Source of the DNA: Clostridia bacterium
GTDB taxonomy: Bacteria; Bacillota; Clostridia; Oscillospirales; CAG-272
Direction: 5' to 3'
Length of the DNA stretch: 64,000 nucleotides
NCBI GenBank assembly: GCA_017407835.1
Contig: JAFQVV010000006.1
Span: 1-64,000, forward strand
Of this stretch, positions 1 through 8,059 are shown one piece after another. The translations under genes were made by a program, and so were the position numbers. Numbering within the stretch: position 1 is the first letter of the stretch; every line of letters begins with the position of its first letter. The notes beneath the pieces are model-generated. The model saw only the letters and a list, made by a program, of their open reading frames with translations, was not told the DNA's origin and ran no database searches.

Positions 1-32
1 GCCGCGCATCAGCGCGGCACCGCTTCTTTGTT

Positions 33-1073
33 TTATTCCCCCAGCAGATATGCCAGCAAAACGCCGGTGGTTCCGACCATGCCGTCAATGTGCGTCCGCT
101 CCATGCCGTGACTGCAGTAAACTGCCATGCCAAAGGCGGCGTGGCGGAGATTGTTGCCCCCGCGCATAGCTGCCCCCGCATCACTGCCGTAGCGATAGTA
201 CAGATCCACGGCATAGTCCACCTCTGCCCGCTCGGCACAGCGAATCAGCCGACTCACCAAACCATAATCGTAAGGCATGCTGGCATCCTTGGCACAGATG
301 CTCACCGACCGCTCACTGCCCTCAAGCTCGGGACCGATCAGACCGATATCCAGCGCAATGTATTCCTCAACGCCCTCGGGTACATAGGTCCCACCGAGAC
401 CGATCTCCTCACAGTAGGGGAAGGCAAATATCGTTCTGTACTTGGGACGCAGTCCCTTCTCGCCGAGATAGTTGAGCGCGGCAAAACAACAGGCAATCGC
501 CCCCTTATCATCAATGAAACGGGACTTAACATAGCCCTTTTCGGTGATCTGACAGCGGGGCTCAATCGAGATCATGTCCCCGTTTCGGATGCCCAGACGA
601 GCGACATCGCCGGCACTTTTCACATCTTCGTCCAGCAGAATGCGGATACTCTCCTCATTGCGCTCCAGCGTGTGAGCATCCTCAAACACATGGACAGAAT
701 GCGCACGGCAGATAACCAAGCCGGTGTATTCCCTGCCATCTCGGGTATGGACAGTTACCGTCTCCCCCTCAATACTGGGGAAGCAAACGCCGCCCAGACG
801 TCTGACCTTCAGCATACCGTTGGGCTCCACACAGCGCACCATCAGACCGAGGGTATCGGCATGGGCACCGATCAGCACCGTTTTGCTGTTGTTCTCACCG
901 TCAAGCGTAATGTACGCTGTGGATTTGTTGTCATACGTTACCGACAGCCCCAGTTCCTCCGCCATCTCGGCAAGCACGGGATTGAGCTTGATCGAATATC
1001 CCACGGGACTGGGTACCGAAACAAGGCGGGAAAAGCGCTCAAGCAAATCAGATTGGTCAATCGAAAATCGCAT
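33..1073 (-). CDS. M42-family metallopeptidase (glutamyl aminopeptidase/endoglucanase-type)
   Basis: Predicted cytosolic aminopeptidase of the M42 family, which uses two metal ions to trim peptides. The expected ligand pattern is visible in order: GAHADT near the N-terminus, the DDKGA Asp, the adjacent EE of CEEIG, the Asp of YGSDAG, and the C-terminal CSHGMERTH His. Length of about 346 residues fits the family. The start at 1073 was chosen because a GAGG lies 6 bases upstream; an adjacent ATG at 1076 is too close to it, and longer extensions have no ribosome binding site. It follows the cyclase-like gene on the same strand by about 70 bases and probably shares its promoter. Substrate specificity cannot be read from sequence. 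Confidence 0.9.
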   Translation of the reverse strand: MRFSIDQSDLLERFSRLVSVPSPVGYSIKLNPVLAEMAEELGLSVTYDNKSTAYITLDGENNSKTVLIGAHADTLGLMVRCVEPNGMLKVRRLGGVCFPSIEGETVTVHTRDGREYTGLVICRAHSVHVFEDAHTLERNEESIRILLDEDVKSAGDVARLGIRNGDMISIEPRCQITEKGYVKSRFIDDKGAIACCFAALNYLGEKGLRPKYRTIFAFPYCEEIGLGGTYVPEGVEEYIALDIGLIGPELEGSERSVSICAKDASMPYDYGLVSRLIRCAERAEVDYAVDLYYRYGSDAGAAMRGGNNLRHAAFGMAVYCSHGMERTHIDGMVGTTGVLLAYLLGE

Positions 1074-1147
1074 CATATACCTCACAATCATCAATTTGTA
1101 CATCCTAACGCAGCGGCTGCACACACTGCGTCAATATACGAAAATCT

Positions 1148-1735
1148 TCAGGATTCAATCAAATATGCACGGCAGGGCGCACCTTCAAAGCCGGCTAAGT
1201 TCAGGGGAGCGGCACTCAAAAAATAGCGCCCCTCCGCCACATCCGCCAAGCGAATCCCCTCCAACAAGGCAACCTCCGCACCCAACAAAATATGATGCAC
1301 CTCCATCGGTGTCTGCTCAGGTCCGACGGTTTGGCTCTCATTGCCAATCAGTTTTATCCCCGCCGCGGCAAACACACGCGCCGCGTCCGCGGTCACTGCC
1401 AGCGCACCGGCAAGCAGAATTCTCTCTCCGGCCCCCACTGCCCGTGCACACTGCAAAACACGTTCGGCATCGGCTGCCGTTACATCCCCCTGCAAGCGCG
1501 CCACATAACAGTCCCCGACAAAGGCATCCAACATCATTGCGTCAATTGCCTTGCCCCGTGCCAGAAAATGATAGGGAGCATCGATGTGCGTACCGTTGTG
1601 CGCACACATCGAAAAAGCCGAAAGATTATACAGCGCCCCCTCCTCCATCCTGCAAAGGCACTGGGCACTCGGTGCGGGATCATCTCCAAACACCACGCAG
1701 GAAAACACCTCTTGGGATATGTCAATCAGTTTCAT
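1148..1735 (-). CDS. cyclase family protein (kynurenine formamidase-like)
   Basis: Member of the cyclase/arylformamidase metal hydrolase family, about 195 residues. The signature HNGTHIDAPYH is present around residues 50-60, and the later EVHHILLGAEVALLEG segment is typical of the family. Known members hydrolyse N-formylkynurenine or related amides, but no kynurenine genes are nearby, so the real substrate is unknown. The start at 1735 (MKLIDIS) has a GAAGGGGG ribosome binding site; an ATG 18 bases further upstream lacks one. A consensus promoter is located about 35 bases upstream. Likely co-transcribed with the M42 peptidase gene that follows. Confidence 0.85.
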   Translation of the reverse strand: MKLIDISQEVFSCVVFGDDPAPSAQCLCRMEEGALYNLSAFSMCAHNGTHIDAPYHFLARGKAIDAMMLDAFVGDCYVARLQGDVTAADAERVLQCARAVGAGERILLAGALAVTADAARVFAAAGIKLIGNESQTVGPEQTPMEVHHILLGAEVALLEGIRLADVAEGRYFLSAAPLNLAGFEGAPCRAYLIES

Positions 1736-1770
1736 GGGATCCCCCTTCGACATTGATTACAGATAGCACA

Positions 1771-1799
1771 AGTATAGCATAAAATCCTCGTCTTTTCAA
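1771..1799 (-). promoter_or_regulatory. sigma-A promoter for cyclase-M42 operon
   Basis: Minus-strand TTGAAA (1799-1794), 17-base spacer, TATACT (1776-1771), placed about 35 bases before the start codon of the cyclase-like gene. Confidence 0.65.
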
Positions 1800-1831
1800 G
1801 GGGAAAAAGCTCTTTTTTCATCATATGAAAT

Positions 1832-1872
1832 CAAACGGCATTGCGTACCGATTGGGGCGCAATACCGTTTGG
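1832..1872 (-). terminator. hairpin downstream of zinc-ribbon lipoprotein gene
   Basis: Thirteen-base stem (AAACGGCATTGCG paired with CGCAATACCGTTT) with a 13-base loop. It sits between the zinc-ribbon protein stop and the cyclase promoter. The following minus-strand tract is only moderately T-rich, so it may be a weak terminator or just a stable hairpin. Confidence 0.4.
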
Positions 1873-1939
1873 TTCGTTATTGATCAAGCGTAAATACATC
1901 AGCACATTCCCACAGGAACGTTGCATACGTATACAACGC

Positions 1940-2239
1940 TCATCTCTTTCGCCGACAAAATCCGCGTCTGCCGCACGTCGGGCATTTGACAAGCCGCTTG
2001 CCGTTGAAATGGGTACAGGCCGAAATCTCATACCACCGGGGTTTGAATTCGGTTCCGCATTTGGGGCAAACATAGGTACCCGTTATGATCGCAATATAAA
2101 CTACAACGAAGAGCAGCACTACCGGAACCACCACAACATACCACGGCACATCAATCGTTCCGCCAAACCAGTTTACTTGGCAGGAGGTGAGGGAGAACGC
2201 CGCGCACAGGGCAAGGAGGAAAAACAGGATCTTTTTCAC
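1940..2239 (-). CDS. small membrane/lipoprotein with C-terminal zinc ribbon
   Basis: Unrecognised 99-residue protein. It starts with a positively charged hydrophobic signal ending in LTSC, a good lipobox, then has a strongly hydrophobic segment (VPWYVVVVPVVLLFVVVYIAII) and a C-terminal zinc ribbon CPKC...CPTC followed by a basic tail. A lipobox plus a second membrane span would place the zinc ribbon back in the cytoplasm. The start is a GTG at 2239 with AGAAAGAAGG upstream; a longer in-frame version runs into the promoter. Single-gene transcription unit. The function is unknown. Confidence 0.6.
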   Translation of the reverse strand: MKKILFFLLALCAAFSLTSCQVNWFGGTIDVPWYVVVVPVVLLFVVVYIAIITGTYVCPKCGTEFKPRWYEISACTHFNGKRLVKCPTCGRRGFCRRKR

Positions 2240-2270
2240 GAGCGCACCTTCTTTCTGTGTGATTGATGAT

Positions 2271-2299
2271 AGTATAGCATAGAATTGCAAAAATTGCAA
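2271..2299 (-). promoter_or_regulatory. sigma-A promoter for zinc-ribbon lipoprotein
   Basis: Minus-strand TTGCAA (2299-2294), 17-base spacer, TATACT (2276-2271), about 30 bases before the GTG start at 2239. Confidence 0.6.
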
Positions 2300-2432
2300 G
2301 GACAGGAATTCGGTTCAAGGGCGGAGATACTTATTTCATACCCCAACCGCCTTTCTAAAACCTAATTATATCACACATTCGGTGAAAATTAATCACCAAT
2401 CAACAGACCGAATGATTAACTGTAATCCCGTT

Positions 2433-2595
2433 TGGGCGAAACGCAACATCGTTATGAAGTACATCATTTGTTACTTGTCACAACTTCGTTCATTTGTGTC
2501 CGTCTGCGACGGAATGGGGTTCTTGCTTCGCTCCAAATGATGTTGTGTCCTGCGGACAAAAATGAAAAATCCAACTCTTATAAGTTGGATTTTTT
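2433..2595. repeat. degenerate palindromic (MITE-like) repeat ending in a terminator
   Basis: No gene is apparent in the 2300-2621 gap. It contains nested inverted repeats: ACATCATTTG near 2460 pairs with CAAATGATGT near 2534, and short CTTCG/CGAAG-type and GTC-TGC-GAC hairpins lie between them. The element ends in an AAATCCAAC...GTTGGATTTTT hairpin. From general familiarity, elements alternating ATGATGTTGC- and CTTCGC-type blocks and ending in such a hairpin are dispersed in Clostridia; only one copy is seen here. Confidence 0.45.
2565..2595 (-). terminator. intrinsic terminator after RDD-family gene
   Basis: Hairpin AAAAATCCAAC...GTTGGATTTTT with T-runs on both sides, lying just beyond the stop of the minus-strand RDD gene. 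It can act in both directions. Confidence 0.7.
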
Positions 2596-2621
2596 GTGTT
2601 TGGTAACCGGTTTGGATAACA

Positions 2622-3002
2622 TTATTTTTTTACAATCGTTGTATTTGTAACCATATCGCCAATGGATTTATTTGTCGCAATAAGCATAACGGCTTCTACC
2701 GGATAGATAAAGAAAAACAAATTGCGAATTGCCTGTTTGGGTTTTGAGGGAAGCTCGTTCGTTTGGTTATCGATAATGTGAAGCCTAAAAATGCGCTTTG
2801 CTATGCTTCGTCCCTTAAAAATAACGTCACGAAAAACAAATATTGCAGGAAAAGACAAAACAAAAAAAGCAAAGATAAGCACGCAGAGAGGATTTAACTT
2901 TTGAGATTTTGCAATTTCTCTAAAAATGAGAGCGCATACAAGGGCCGGAATGCCAGAGAGATTCCAATCTATAACCCAAGCTAATATTCTTTTTAGTTTC
3001 AT
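2622..3002 (-). CDS. RDD family membrane protein
   Basis: Small integral membrane protein of 126 residues. It matches the RDD family layout: an N-terminal R-x3-W-x-ID-W segment at the start of the first membrane span, a second and third span, a GRSIAKRIFRLHIID loop, and a C-terminal GDMVTNTTIV. The RDD family function is poorly defined, and some members are suggested to transport ions. A strong GGAGGGG ribosome binding site is placed 6 to 8 bases before the ATG. Its own promoter and terminator make it monocistronic. Confidence 0.8.
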   Translation of the reverse strand: MKLKRILAWVIDWNLSGIPALVCALIFREIAKSQKLNPLCVLIFAFFVLSFPAIFVFRDVIFKGRSIAKRIFRLHIIDNQTNELPSKPKQAIRNLFFFIYPVEAVMLIATNKSIGDMVTNTTIVKK

Positions 3003-3045
3003 ATAAGTCCCCTCCTAAATCAAATATGTAATCTCTCTATGTTTT

Positions 3046-3074
3046 ATAATAGCATATCGGCGCGGAAATGTAAA
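3046..3074 (-). promoter_or_regulatory. sigma-A promoter for RDD gene
   Basis: Minus-strand TTTACA (3074-3069), 17-base spacer, TATTAT (3051-3046). Confidence 0.6.
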
Positions 3075-3142
3075 GAGAAAATTACAAACGGCAATTGGAT
3101 TCAGAACCAAGATTTGCGCTATAGCCTGCAAAAAACATTCTT

Positions 3143-3439
3143 CTAGTACAACCTTTGCAGAAACTGTGCTTCCGCACTTTTGCGAAATTCTAAATCGGGA
3201 AGCCAGGCTAAAAACAGAAGAGAGGGACGATATTTTTTTATCATGAGAAAATTGCCTTTTCGCTTAAAAATACAAGCCAATACACCGTTGACGGAAACCA
3301 TAACTGCCGCTGCAATCGGAGGGAGAGAATATAGCGATAGTTCGATTTCATCGCAAAAGATTATCGATGGGATAATGTTAATGATCAAAAACGCAAGAGT
3401 GATAAAGAAAACGTGAGAATATTTCAAGGATTTTTTCAC
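3143..3439 (-). CDS. hypothetical small membrane protein
   Basis: 98-residue protein starting at GTG 3439 with a GGTGGAG ribosome binding site. Two hydrophobic segments are visible: HVFFITLAFLIINIIPSIIF near residues 9-28 and LYSLPPIAAAVMVSVNGVLA near 36-55. A basic stretch (KRKGNFLMIKKYR) follows, and the C-terminal tail is polar. No family was recognised. The C-terminal third looks less protein-like and may reflect a decayed end. Confidence 0.45.
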   Translation of the reverse strand: MKKSLKYSHVFFITLAFLIINIIPSIIFCDEIELSLYSLPPIAAAVMVSVNGVLACIFKRKGNFLMIKKYRPSLLFLAWLPDLEFRKSAEAQFLQRLY

Positions 3440-3724
3440 AACTCCACCACCTTTCCGGGCTCATTACAGCATAAATCTTTTCTACGCCAATCAAGGATGC
3501 ATGTTTGCCCCTTATGCGCCCACAGCTACACATCATTAGGTGAAACTGTCATTACAACATCACTTACCAATGACAAACATAACTCGAGACCTATTTCATA
3601 CTAAAATAGAAAATGCTTTTCGCCAAAGCGAAAAGCTACCTAACTTTCTCACTATTCACTATTCACTATTACCTCTTACCCAACCACATCCCCGAGTTTT
3701 TAGTGAAGAGTGAAGAGAAAAAGG
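3440..3724. other. gene-free interval with short tandem and palindromic sequence
   Basis: No credible gene is visible. The interval contains a GCTTTTCGC/GCGAAAAGC hairpin near 3613-3635 and a short tandem tract of CACTATT units near 3652-3673, an inverse-complement copy of which (agtgaagagtgaagag) appears about 45 bases later. Confidence 0.4.
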
Positions 3725-3752
3725 AATCCCCGAGGACTTGTCCTCGGGGATT
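3725..3752 (-). terminator. intrinsic terminator of tRNA-Gln
   Basis: Twelve-base stem (AATCCCCGAGGA / TCCTCGGGGATT) immediately beyond the tRNA 3' end, followed on the minus strand by a T-rich tract. Confidence 0.75.
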
Positions 3753-3828
3753 TGGCTGGGGCACTAGGATTCGAACCTAGGTAATGACGGAGTCAGAGTC
3801 CGTTGCCTTACCGCTTGGCGATGCCCCA
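3753..3828 (-). tRNA. tRNA-Gln (anticodon CTG)
   Basis: The minus-strand sequence folds as a tRNA with acceptor TGGGGCA/TGCCCCA, D-arm with AGCGGTAAGG, anticodon loop giving CTG, and TTCGAAT in the T-arm. The CCA end is encoded (3753-3755). A consensus promoter and a terminator flank it. Confidence 0.95.
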
Positions 3829-3841
3829 TTGAACAGGCAAT

Positions 3842-3870
3842 ATTATAGCAGATTTGGTGAAGCTTGTCAA
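3842..3870 (-). promoter_or_regulatory. sigma-A promoter for tRNA-Gln
   Basis: Minus-strand TTGACA (3870-3865), 17-base spacer, TATAAT (3847-3842): a perfect consensus, 13 bases before the tRNA 5' end. Confidence 0.85.
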
Positions 3871-3905
3871 TACCCTTTTTGCAATTTTTCAAAATATTTT
3901 TCACT

Positions 3906-3938
3906 GTTCGGCAGGCATTGTTCGTTTGCCTGCCGAAC
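3906..3938 (-). terminator. hairpin terminator after hslO
   Basis: Twelve-base perfect stem GTTCGGCAGGCA / TGCCTGCCGAAC beyond the hslO stop, followed on the minus strand by an A/T-rich run. Confidence 0.6.
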
Positions 3939-3950
3939 AGGAAATACCGT

Positions 3951-4847
3951 TTATTCGCCGGCGAAGAGCTGCTCCACATCGCGGCGCAGGAAAATCTCTT
4001 TTCTGTCGCAGAAGCTGCAGCAGACTTCAATCTGCTCCACACCATCAACTTCACGCGCTTCATCCAGCAGGCGCTCAAGCTCACTGCGCCCCAGCGAATG
4101 CAGGGCTACGGCCGTACGTTCACGGCTGCAGGTACAGCGATATTCCACGTCAAGCGTATCGAAAATATCGTACGGGATCCCTGCCAGTGCAATATCAGCA
4201 ATCTCCTCGTTACTCGCACCCTCGGCAATGAGGGAGGAGAGTTGACGCAGTTCCGTCGCGTTTTTCTCCAACTGATCGATAATCGACTCATCGGCAAAGG
4301 GCAGCAGCTGGACAAAAACACCGCCCGCGCCCTTGCAGCTGTAATCGCGGTCGATCAGTACGCCCAGCGCACAGACTGTGGGCACCTGCTCGCTTTGGGC
4401 ATAGTAAGCGGCAATATCCTCGGCAATCTCACCCGTGGTCAGGGGAATGGATCCCACATAGGGCTCGTCCCCGCCGCAGTCGCGGATGACACGGAGCATT
4501 CCACGGCCGATCACACCGCCCACATCCAGCTTGCCGTTGGATTTCAGCGGGAGGTCAGCCTCGGGGTGCTGAATATACCCCCGCACGTTGCCCATATAGT
4601 CCGAAACTGCCAGCAGACGACCTCCGGGGCCATCTCCCTCAAGGGTAACGGTGATGGAGTCAGTCTTCTCGCCAAGCATACTGCCCATCACAGAGGTAGC
4701 TGTCAGCAGACGTCCGAGGGCAGCTGCACCGGTCGGCATCGGACGATGATATCCGAGTGCCGTGTTGACGATTTCGGTGGAATTGATTACATGAAGCCGC
4801 GCACTGCCGTCCTGCGTCATCGCGCGGAGAATGGTGGACTTTGACAT
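3951..4847 (-). CDS. hslO: Hsp33 redox-regulated chaperone
   Basis: Holdase chaperone that is switched on by oxidation: four C-terminal cysteines bind zinc when reduced and form disulfides under oxidative stress, releasing the client-binding surface. The four cysteines are present as CTC (residues 238-240) and CSFC (277-280), preceded by the typical N-terminal [11 protein letters not shown] segment and the [21 protein letters not shown] stretch. Length of 298 is standard. Third gene of a likely operon after the YerC-like regulator and a methyltransferase (18-base gap upstream). Confidence 0.97.
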   Translation of the reverse strand: MSKSTILRAMTQDGSARLHVINSTEIVNTALGYHRPMPTGAAALGRLLTATSVMGSMLGEKTDSITVTLEGDGPGGRLLAVSDYMGNVRGYIQHPEADLPLKSNGKLDVGGVIGRGMLRVIRDCGGDEPYVGSIPLTTGEIAEDIAAYYAQSEQVPTVCALGVLIDRDYSCKGAGGVFVQLLPFADESIIDQLEKNATELRQLSSLIAEGASNEEIADIALAGIPYDIFDTLDVEYRCTCSRERTAVALHSLGRSELERLLDEAREVDGVEQIEVCCSFCDRKEIFLRRDVEQLFAGE

Positions 4848-4865
4848 AACAATATCCTTGAAGAA

Positions 4866-5645
4866 TTAGATTTGAGGCTTCAGCGCACGCGCGGCGATAT
4901 ACCAGCGCTCGGTTGTCTCCTCGGGCGCGCCGAAGTGATAGTCGGCAAAAGTGCCGAGATGGGCAAACCCTGTCCGCAAAAGGGAGTCCAGCAGGGTTTG
5001 ATGGGCATAGCACCGCTCTCGCTGATGTTCCTCGGTGCGCAAATAGCTGCCATCCTCGCCCTCTTCAAACAAGGTCAGATAAAAATCACAGATACCGCTT
5101 TTGGGATCATAGGCATTCTGCCAGCCGCAGAAAATCGCCCGCCCGTCGATCTCATCCTCTAAGATATACGCGTTGTCAGCATAAGTATGCCCAAATTTAT
5201 AGGGTGTATTCACATCGAAGAGAAAAAGTCCGTCGGGATCGAGATAATTATGCACACAGGCAAAGCAGCGATCAAGATCTCCCTCATCGGTCAGATAATT
5301 GATGCTGTCCAAGCAACAGGTCACGGCGCCTACCGTGCCGTAAAGCTCAAATGCGCGCATATCCTGGCAGAGAAAGAGAGGGGTGGGCCCCTCTCCATTA
5401 AAGTCGGTGCGGGAAAGCGCGGTGCTGAGCATCTCCGGCGAACGATCAACGCCGATCATGTCATAGCCGCGGGCGGCGAGAGCATGCGTCATGCTGCCGG
5501 TACCGCAGGCAAGATCCAGAACAAGCTCGGGACGGGCGGGCAGGAAACGATCAAATGCAGCTTCCGCAAATTCAGCCCATGCAGCATAATCCAGCTCGGC
5601 GTTGAGCCGATCATAAATATGCGCAATCGCGTCGTATTGGGGCAT
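4866..5645 (-). CDS. class I SAM-dependent methyltransferase
   Basis: 259-residue Rossmann-fold methyltransferase. Motif I is VLDLACGTGSMTHALA, followed by the acidic GVDRSPEML strand that contacts SAM. The C-terminal part fits the small-molecule or unassigned methyltransferase group often seen in Firmicutes. The substrate cannot be inferred. It begins 2 bases after the stop of the YerC-like gene, so translation is probably coupled. Confidence 0.9.
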   Translation of the reverse strand: MPQYDAIAHIYDRLNAELDYAAWAEFAEAAFDRFLPARPELVLDLACGTGSMTHALAARGYDMIGVDRSPEMLSTALSRTDFNGEGPTPLFLCQDMRAFELYGTVGAVTCCLDSINYLTDEGDLDRCFACVHNYLDPDGLFLFDVNTPYKFGHTYADNAYILEDEIDGRAIFCGWQNAYDPKSGICDFYLTLFEEGEDGSYLRTEEHQRERCYAHQTLLDSLLRTGFAHLGTFADYHFGAPEETTERWYIAARALKPQI

Positions 5646-5647
5646 GG

Positions 5648-5947
5648 TCAGTTTCCGCGGCGCTTTTCGATGCGTTCAAGCACGCTCAGATACCCGTCAC
5701 TGCCATACTTGAGACAGCGGTTCACACGGCTGATGGTGGCTGTGCTCAGACCGGTCTGTGCAGCAATTTCGGAATAAATATAATTTTCACGCAGCATTTT
5801 TGCCGCCAGCATACGCCGCGACATCTCCTTCAGCTCGGACACAGTGCAAAGATCCTCGAAGAAGTTGTAGCAATCTTCCATGGAATCAAGCGTCAGGATG
5901 CCGCGAAACAAGTAGTCGATTTTTTCGTCTCGGATTTTACTTTTCAT
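5648..5947 (-). CDS. TrpR/YerC-YecD family DNA-binding protein
   Basis: Small helix-turn-helix protein of about 99 residues in the TrpR-like YerC/YecD family. The HTH lies near the middle: SEIAAQTGLSTATISRVNRCL. The start at 5947 (MKSKIRDEK) has AAAGGA at 11 bases; an in-frame ATG at 5971 gives an N-terminal extension not typical of the family. First gene of the operon with the methyltransferase and hslO. The targets of these regulators are generally not known. Confidence 0.88.
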   Translation of the reverse strand: MKSKIRDEKIDYLFRGILTLDSMEDCYNFFEDLCTVSELKEMSRRMLAAKMLRENYIYSEIAAQTGLSTATISRVNRCLKYGSDGYLSVLERIEKRRGN

Positions 5948-6006
5948 GATAACTGCATTCCTTTCAATCATTTGGGAAAGTCAAATATCAGCATTTACCT
6001 GTACAT

Positions 6007-6035
6007 ATTGTACTCTATTTTTTCGCTCTTGTAAA
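6007..6035 (-). promoter_or_regulatory. sigma-A promoter for YerC-methyltransferase-hslO operon
   Basis: Minus-strand TTTACA (6035-6030), 17-base spacer, TACAAT (6012-6007), about 60 bases before the YerC-like start. Confidence 0.6.
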
Positions 6036-6063
6036 GGGCTTTGGCGAAAATTGTCAAAAAACT

Positions 6064-7473
6064 TTACGCTTCCAGCGCAAGCAGATCATACAGACGATAA
6101 ATGTCCCCCGCCCCCATGATGATCACGACATCTCCCGCATAGACGTTTTCATTGAGCTCTTGTGCAATGGCAGCAAAATCCGCATAATAATCGGCCCTTT
6201 CCCCGATGCGATCGGAAAGTTTGGCCGAGCTGACCTCGGTTGGATTGACTTCATCTCCCCGCGCGGTATAAATATCGGCAAACAAAATGCGGTCGGCATT
6301 CTCAAACGCTGTCACGAAATCCTCAAACAGCTCGGCCGTTCGGGAGAAGGTATGGGGCTGGAAAACGCACCAAATGCGTTCATAGCCCATTTTTGCCAAG
6401 CCGTCAAGAGTAGCCCGCACCTCAGTGGGATGATGACCGTAATCGTCAAAAACATCGGCACCGCGCAGATGGCCCTTGAACTCCATGCGGCGTTTGGCGC
6501 CGTGGAAAGTCGAGAGCCCCTCGCCGATCAGCTCGGGCGAAATCCCGCAGCGGTGTGCGGCAGCCGCACAGGCCAGCGAGTTGAGAATATTATGCGCCCC
6601 CGGCACAGCAAGGGCAACGTGACAGAGGAAAGTTCCGCGGAAGAGAATATCAAACTCGGGTTTTCCGCCGACATAGCGCACATTGGCAGCGGTATAATCG
6701 GATGACTTGTTGGTCATACCGAAGGTGATCAGCTCACCGTTATAATATTCGAGTGCCGTACGCACATTGGCATCATCAAAATTGGCAATGGCACAGCCCC
6801 CCGGCCCCGTCTTGGCAGCAAATGCTGCGTAAGAGGTACGGATCTGTTCCAGGCTGGTAAAATAATCGGGGTGATCCATCTCGATGTTCAGGATCACGGC
6901 GATGGTCGGATAGAAATCGAGGAAGGAATCCATATATTCGCAAGCCTCAAAGAGGAAATGCTCCTCCCCACCGACATGGTATGCCCCCCCCATTTCCTCC
7001 AGCTCCGCCCCTGAGAGAACCGTCGGATTGGCGCCTGCCGCAAGGAAGGTGTGTGCACACATTGACGTACAGGTGCTTTTCCCATGCATACCCGAGATAC
7101 CGACACGATTCTGATAGGCTTCCATAATATAGCCCAGATAATCGGCACGGGAAATGCGCGGGATGCCCATCTCCTCCGCACGCACATAAAGCGGGTTATC
7201 GGGGGAAATGGCAACCGTATACACAACAGCATCATATCCATCCAGCTGCTCGGGCTCAAGGGTATAGCAGATGGGAATTCCTTCCTCGGCCAGACGGCGA
7301 GTCAGTGCGGACTCACTGCGGTCATAACCGCCGACACCGAACCCGCGGACATGTGTGATATGCGCAAGCGATGACATATGAATACCGCCGACGCCGATGA
7401 AATATATTTTCTTGACAGGGGATAGCATTCGCGCGATCTCAGCCGCGCCGAAATGTGTATTGGGTGTTGACAT
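6064..7473 (-). CDS. murC: UDP-N-acetylmuramate--L-alanine ligase
   Basis: Cytosolic Mur ligase that adds the first residue, L-alanine, to UDP-MurNAc in peptidoglycan precursor synthesis. It has the N-terminal GVGGIHMSSLA UDP-binding loop, the ATP-binding loop GISGMHGKSTCTS, the NIEMDHPDYF segment and the C-terminal FDDYGHHPTEVRATL and FQPHTFSRT motifs that separate MurC from other Mur ligases. The start at 7473 (MSTPNTH) has AAAGGAAG at 8 bases; the ATG at 7479 is too close to that site. Divergent from spoVG. About 469 residues, normal for the family. Confidence 0.96.
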   Translation of the reverse strand: MSTPNTHFGAAEIARMLSPVKKIYFIGVGGIHMSSLAHITHVRGFGVGGYDRSESALTRRLAEEGIPICYTLEPEQLDGYDAVVYTVAISPDNPLYVRAEEMGIPRISRADYLGYIMEAYQNRVGISGMHGKSTCTSMCAHTFLAAGANPTVLSGAELEEMGGAYHVGGEEHFLFEACEYMDSFLDFYPTIAVILNIEMDHPDYFTSLEQIRTSYAAFAAKTGPGGCAIANFDDANVRTALEYYNGELITFGMTNKSSDYTAANVRYVGGKPEFDILFRGTFLCHVALAVPGAHNILNSLACAAAAHRCGISPELIGEGLSTFHGAKRRMEFKGHLRGADVFDDYGHHPTEVRATLDGLAKMGYERIWCVFQPHTFSRTAELFEDFVTAFENADRILFADIYTARGDEVNPTEVSSAKLSDRIGERADYYADFAAIAQELNENVYAGDVVIIMGAGDIYRLYDLLALEA

Positions 7474-7657
7474 GAACATACTTCCTTTGGATCGAATTTT
7501 AATGGCTTTGCCGCAAAATGACAAAAAAAAGACGAATTACGGAAAAAGATTGACATTTGGTTCATAAAAATCTCGATTTTCCGCTGTATAATCTTCACAA
7601 AGATATTATATACTATATTCCGATAAGGTGCAAATTATCAACAATGGAGGAAAGAAA

Positions 7658-7969
7658 ATGATTATCACAGATGTAAAAGTCAGAAAACTGTTTGACGAAG
7701 GACCGATGAAAGCGATTGTCTCTGTTACCTTCGACGGTCAGCTGGCGGTACATGACATCAAAATCATCAATGCGCGTGACAAATTCTTCATCGTGATGCC
7801 CAGCCGCAAAAACCCCGACGATACCTATCGAGACATCGTGCACCCCATCAATGCTCCCTTCCGCAGCGAGTTGGAGGCAGCCGTAATCAGCGCATATGAA
7901 ACCGCGCTGGAGGAAGCAGCCGCAGCGGCCGAAATTGAACCCGAGGCCGAAGCCGTCGAGCTTCTCTGA
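7658..7969 (+). CDS. spoVG: septation protein SpoVG
   Basis: Short RNA/DNA-binding protein of 103 residues that begins MIITDVKVRK and carries the conserved KAIVSVTFDGQLAVHDIKII and FFIVMPSRKN stretches. In Firmicutes it affects septation, sporulation and gene regulation. The C-terminal tail is rich in Ala and Glu. The start at 7658 has GGAGGAAAG upstream. The gene is monocistronic with a strong terminator. The upstream 60 bases contain a TATAAT at 7587 but no matching -35; no clear sigma-H site was seen. Confidence 0.96.
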   Translation: MIITDVKVRKLFDEGPMKAIVSVTFDGQLAVHDIKIINARDKFFIVMPSRKNPDDTYRDIVHPINAPFRSELEAAVISAYETALEEAAAAAEIEPEAEAVELL

Positions 7970-8030
7970 CAAACACAGCAGTTCGCCGGCAGAGCGGACA
8001 CCACCTGCTCTGCCCGCACGACTGCCCTCT

Positions 8031-8053
8031 CTCCCCCAAAGGGGAGTTTTTTT
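8031..8053 (+). terminator. intrinsic terminator of spoVG
   Basis: CTCCCC-CAAA-GGGGAG stem-loop followed directly by seven T residues. Confidence 0.85.
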
Positions 8054-8059
8054 ATTGCT

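Noticed and set aside
3864..4844. 326-codon plus-strand frame antisense to hslO
   Set aside because: The minus strand gives a full Hsp33 with all four zinc cysteines, so this frame is a shadow.
7550..7592. TTGACA at 7550 with TATAAT at 7587 as the spoVG promoter
   Set aside because: The spacer is 31 bases, far from the usual 17; the two elements cannot belong to one sigma-A promoter.
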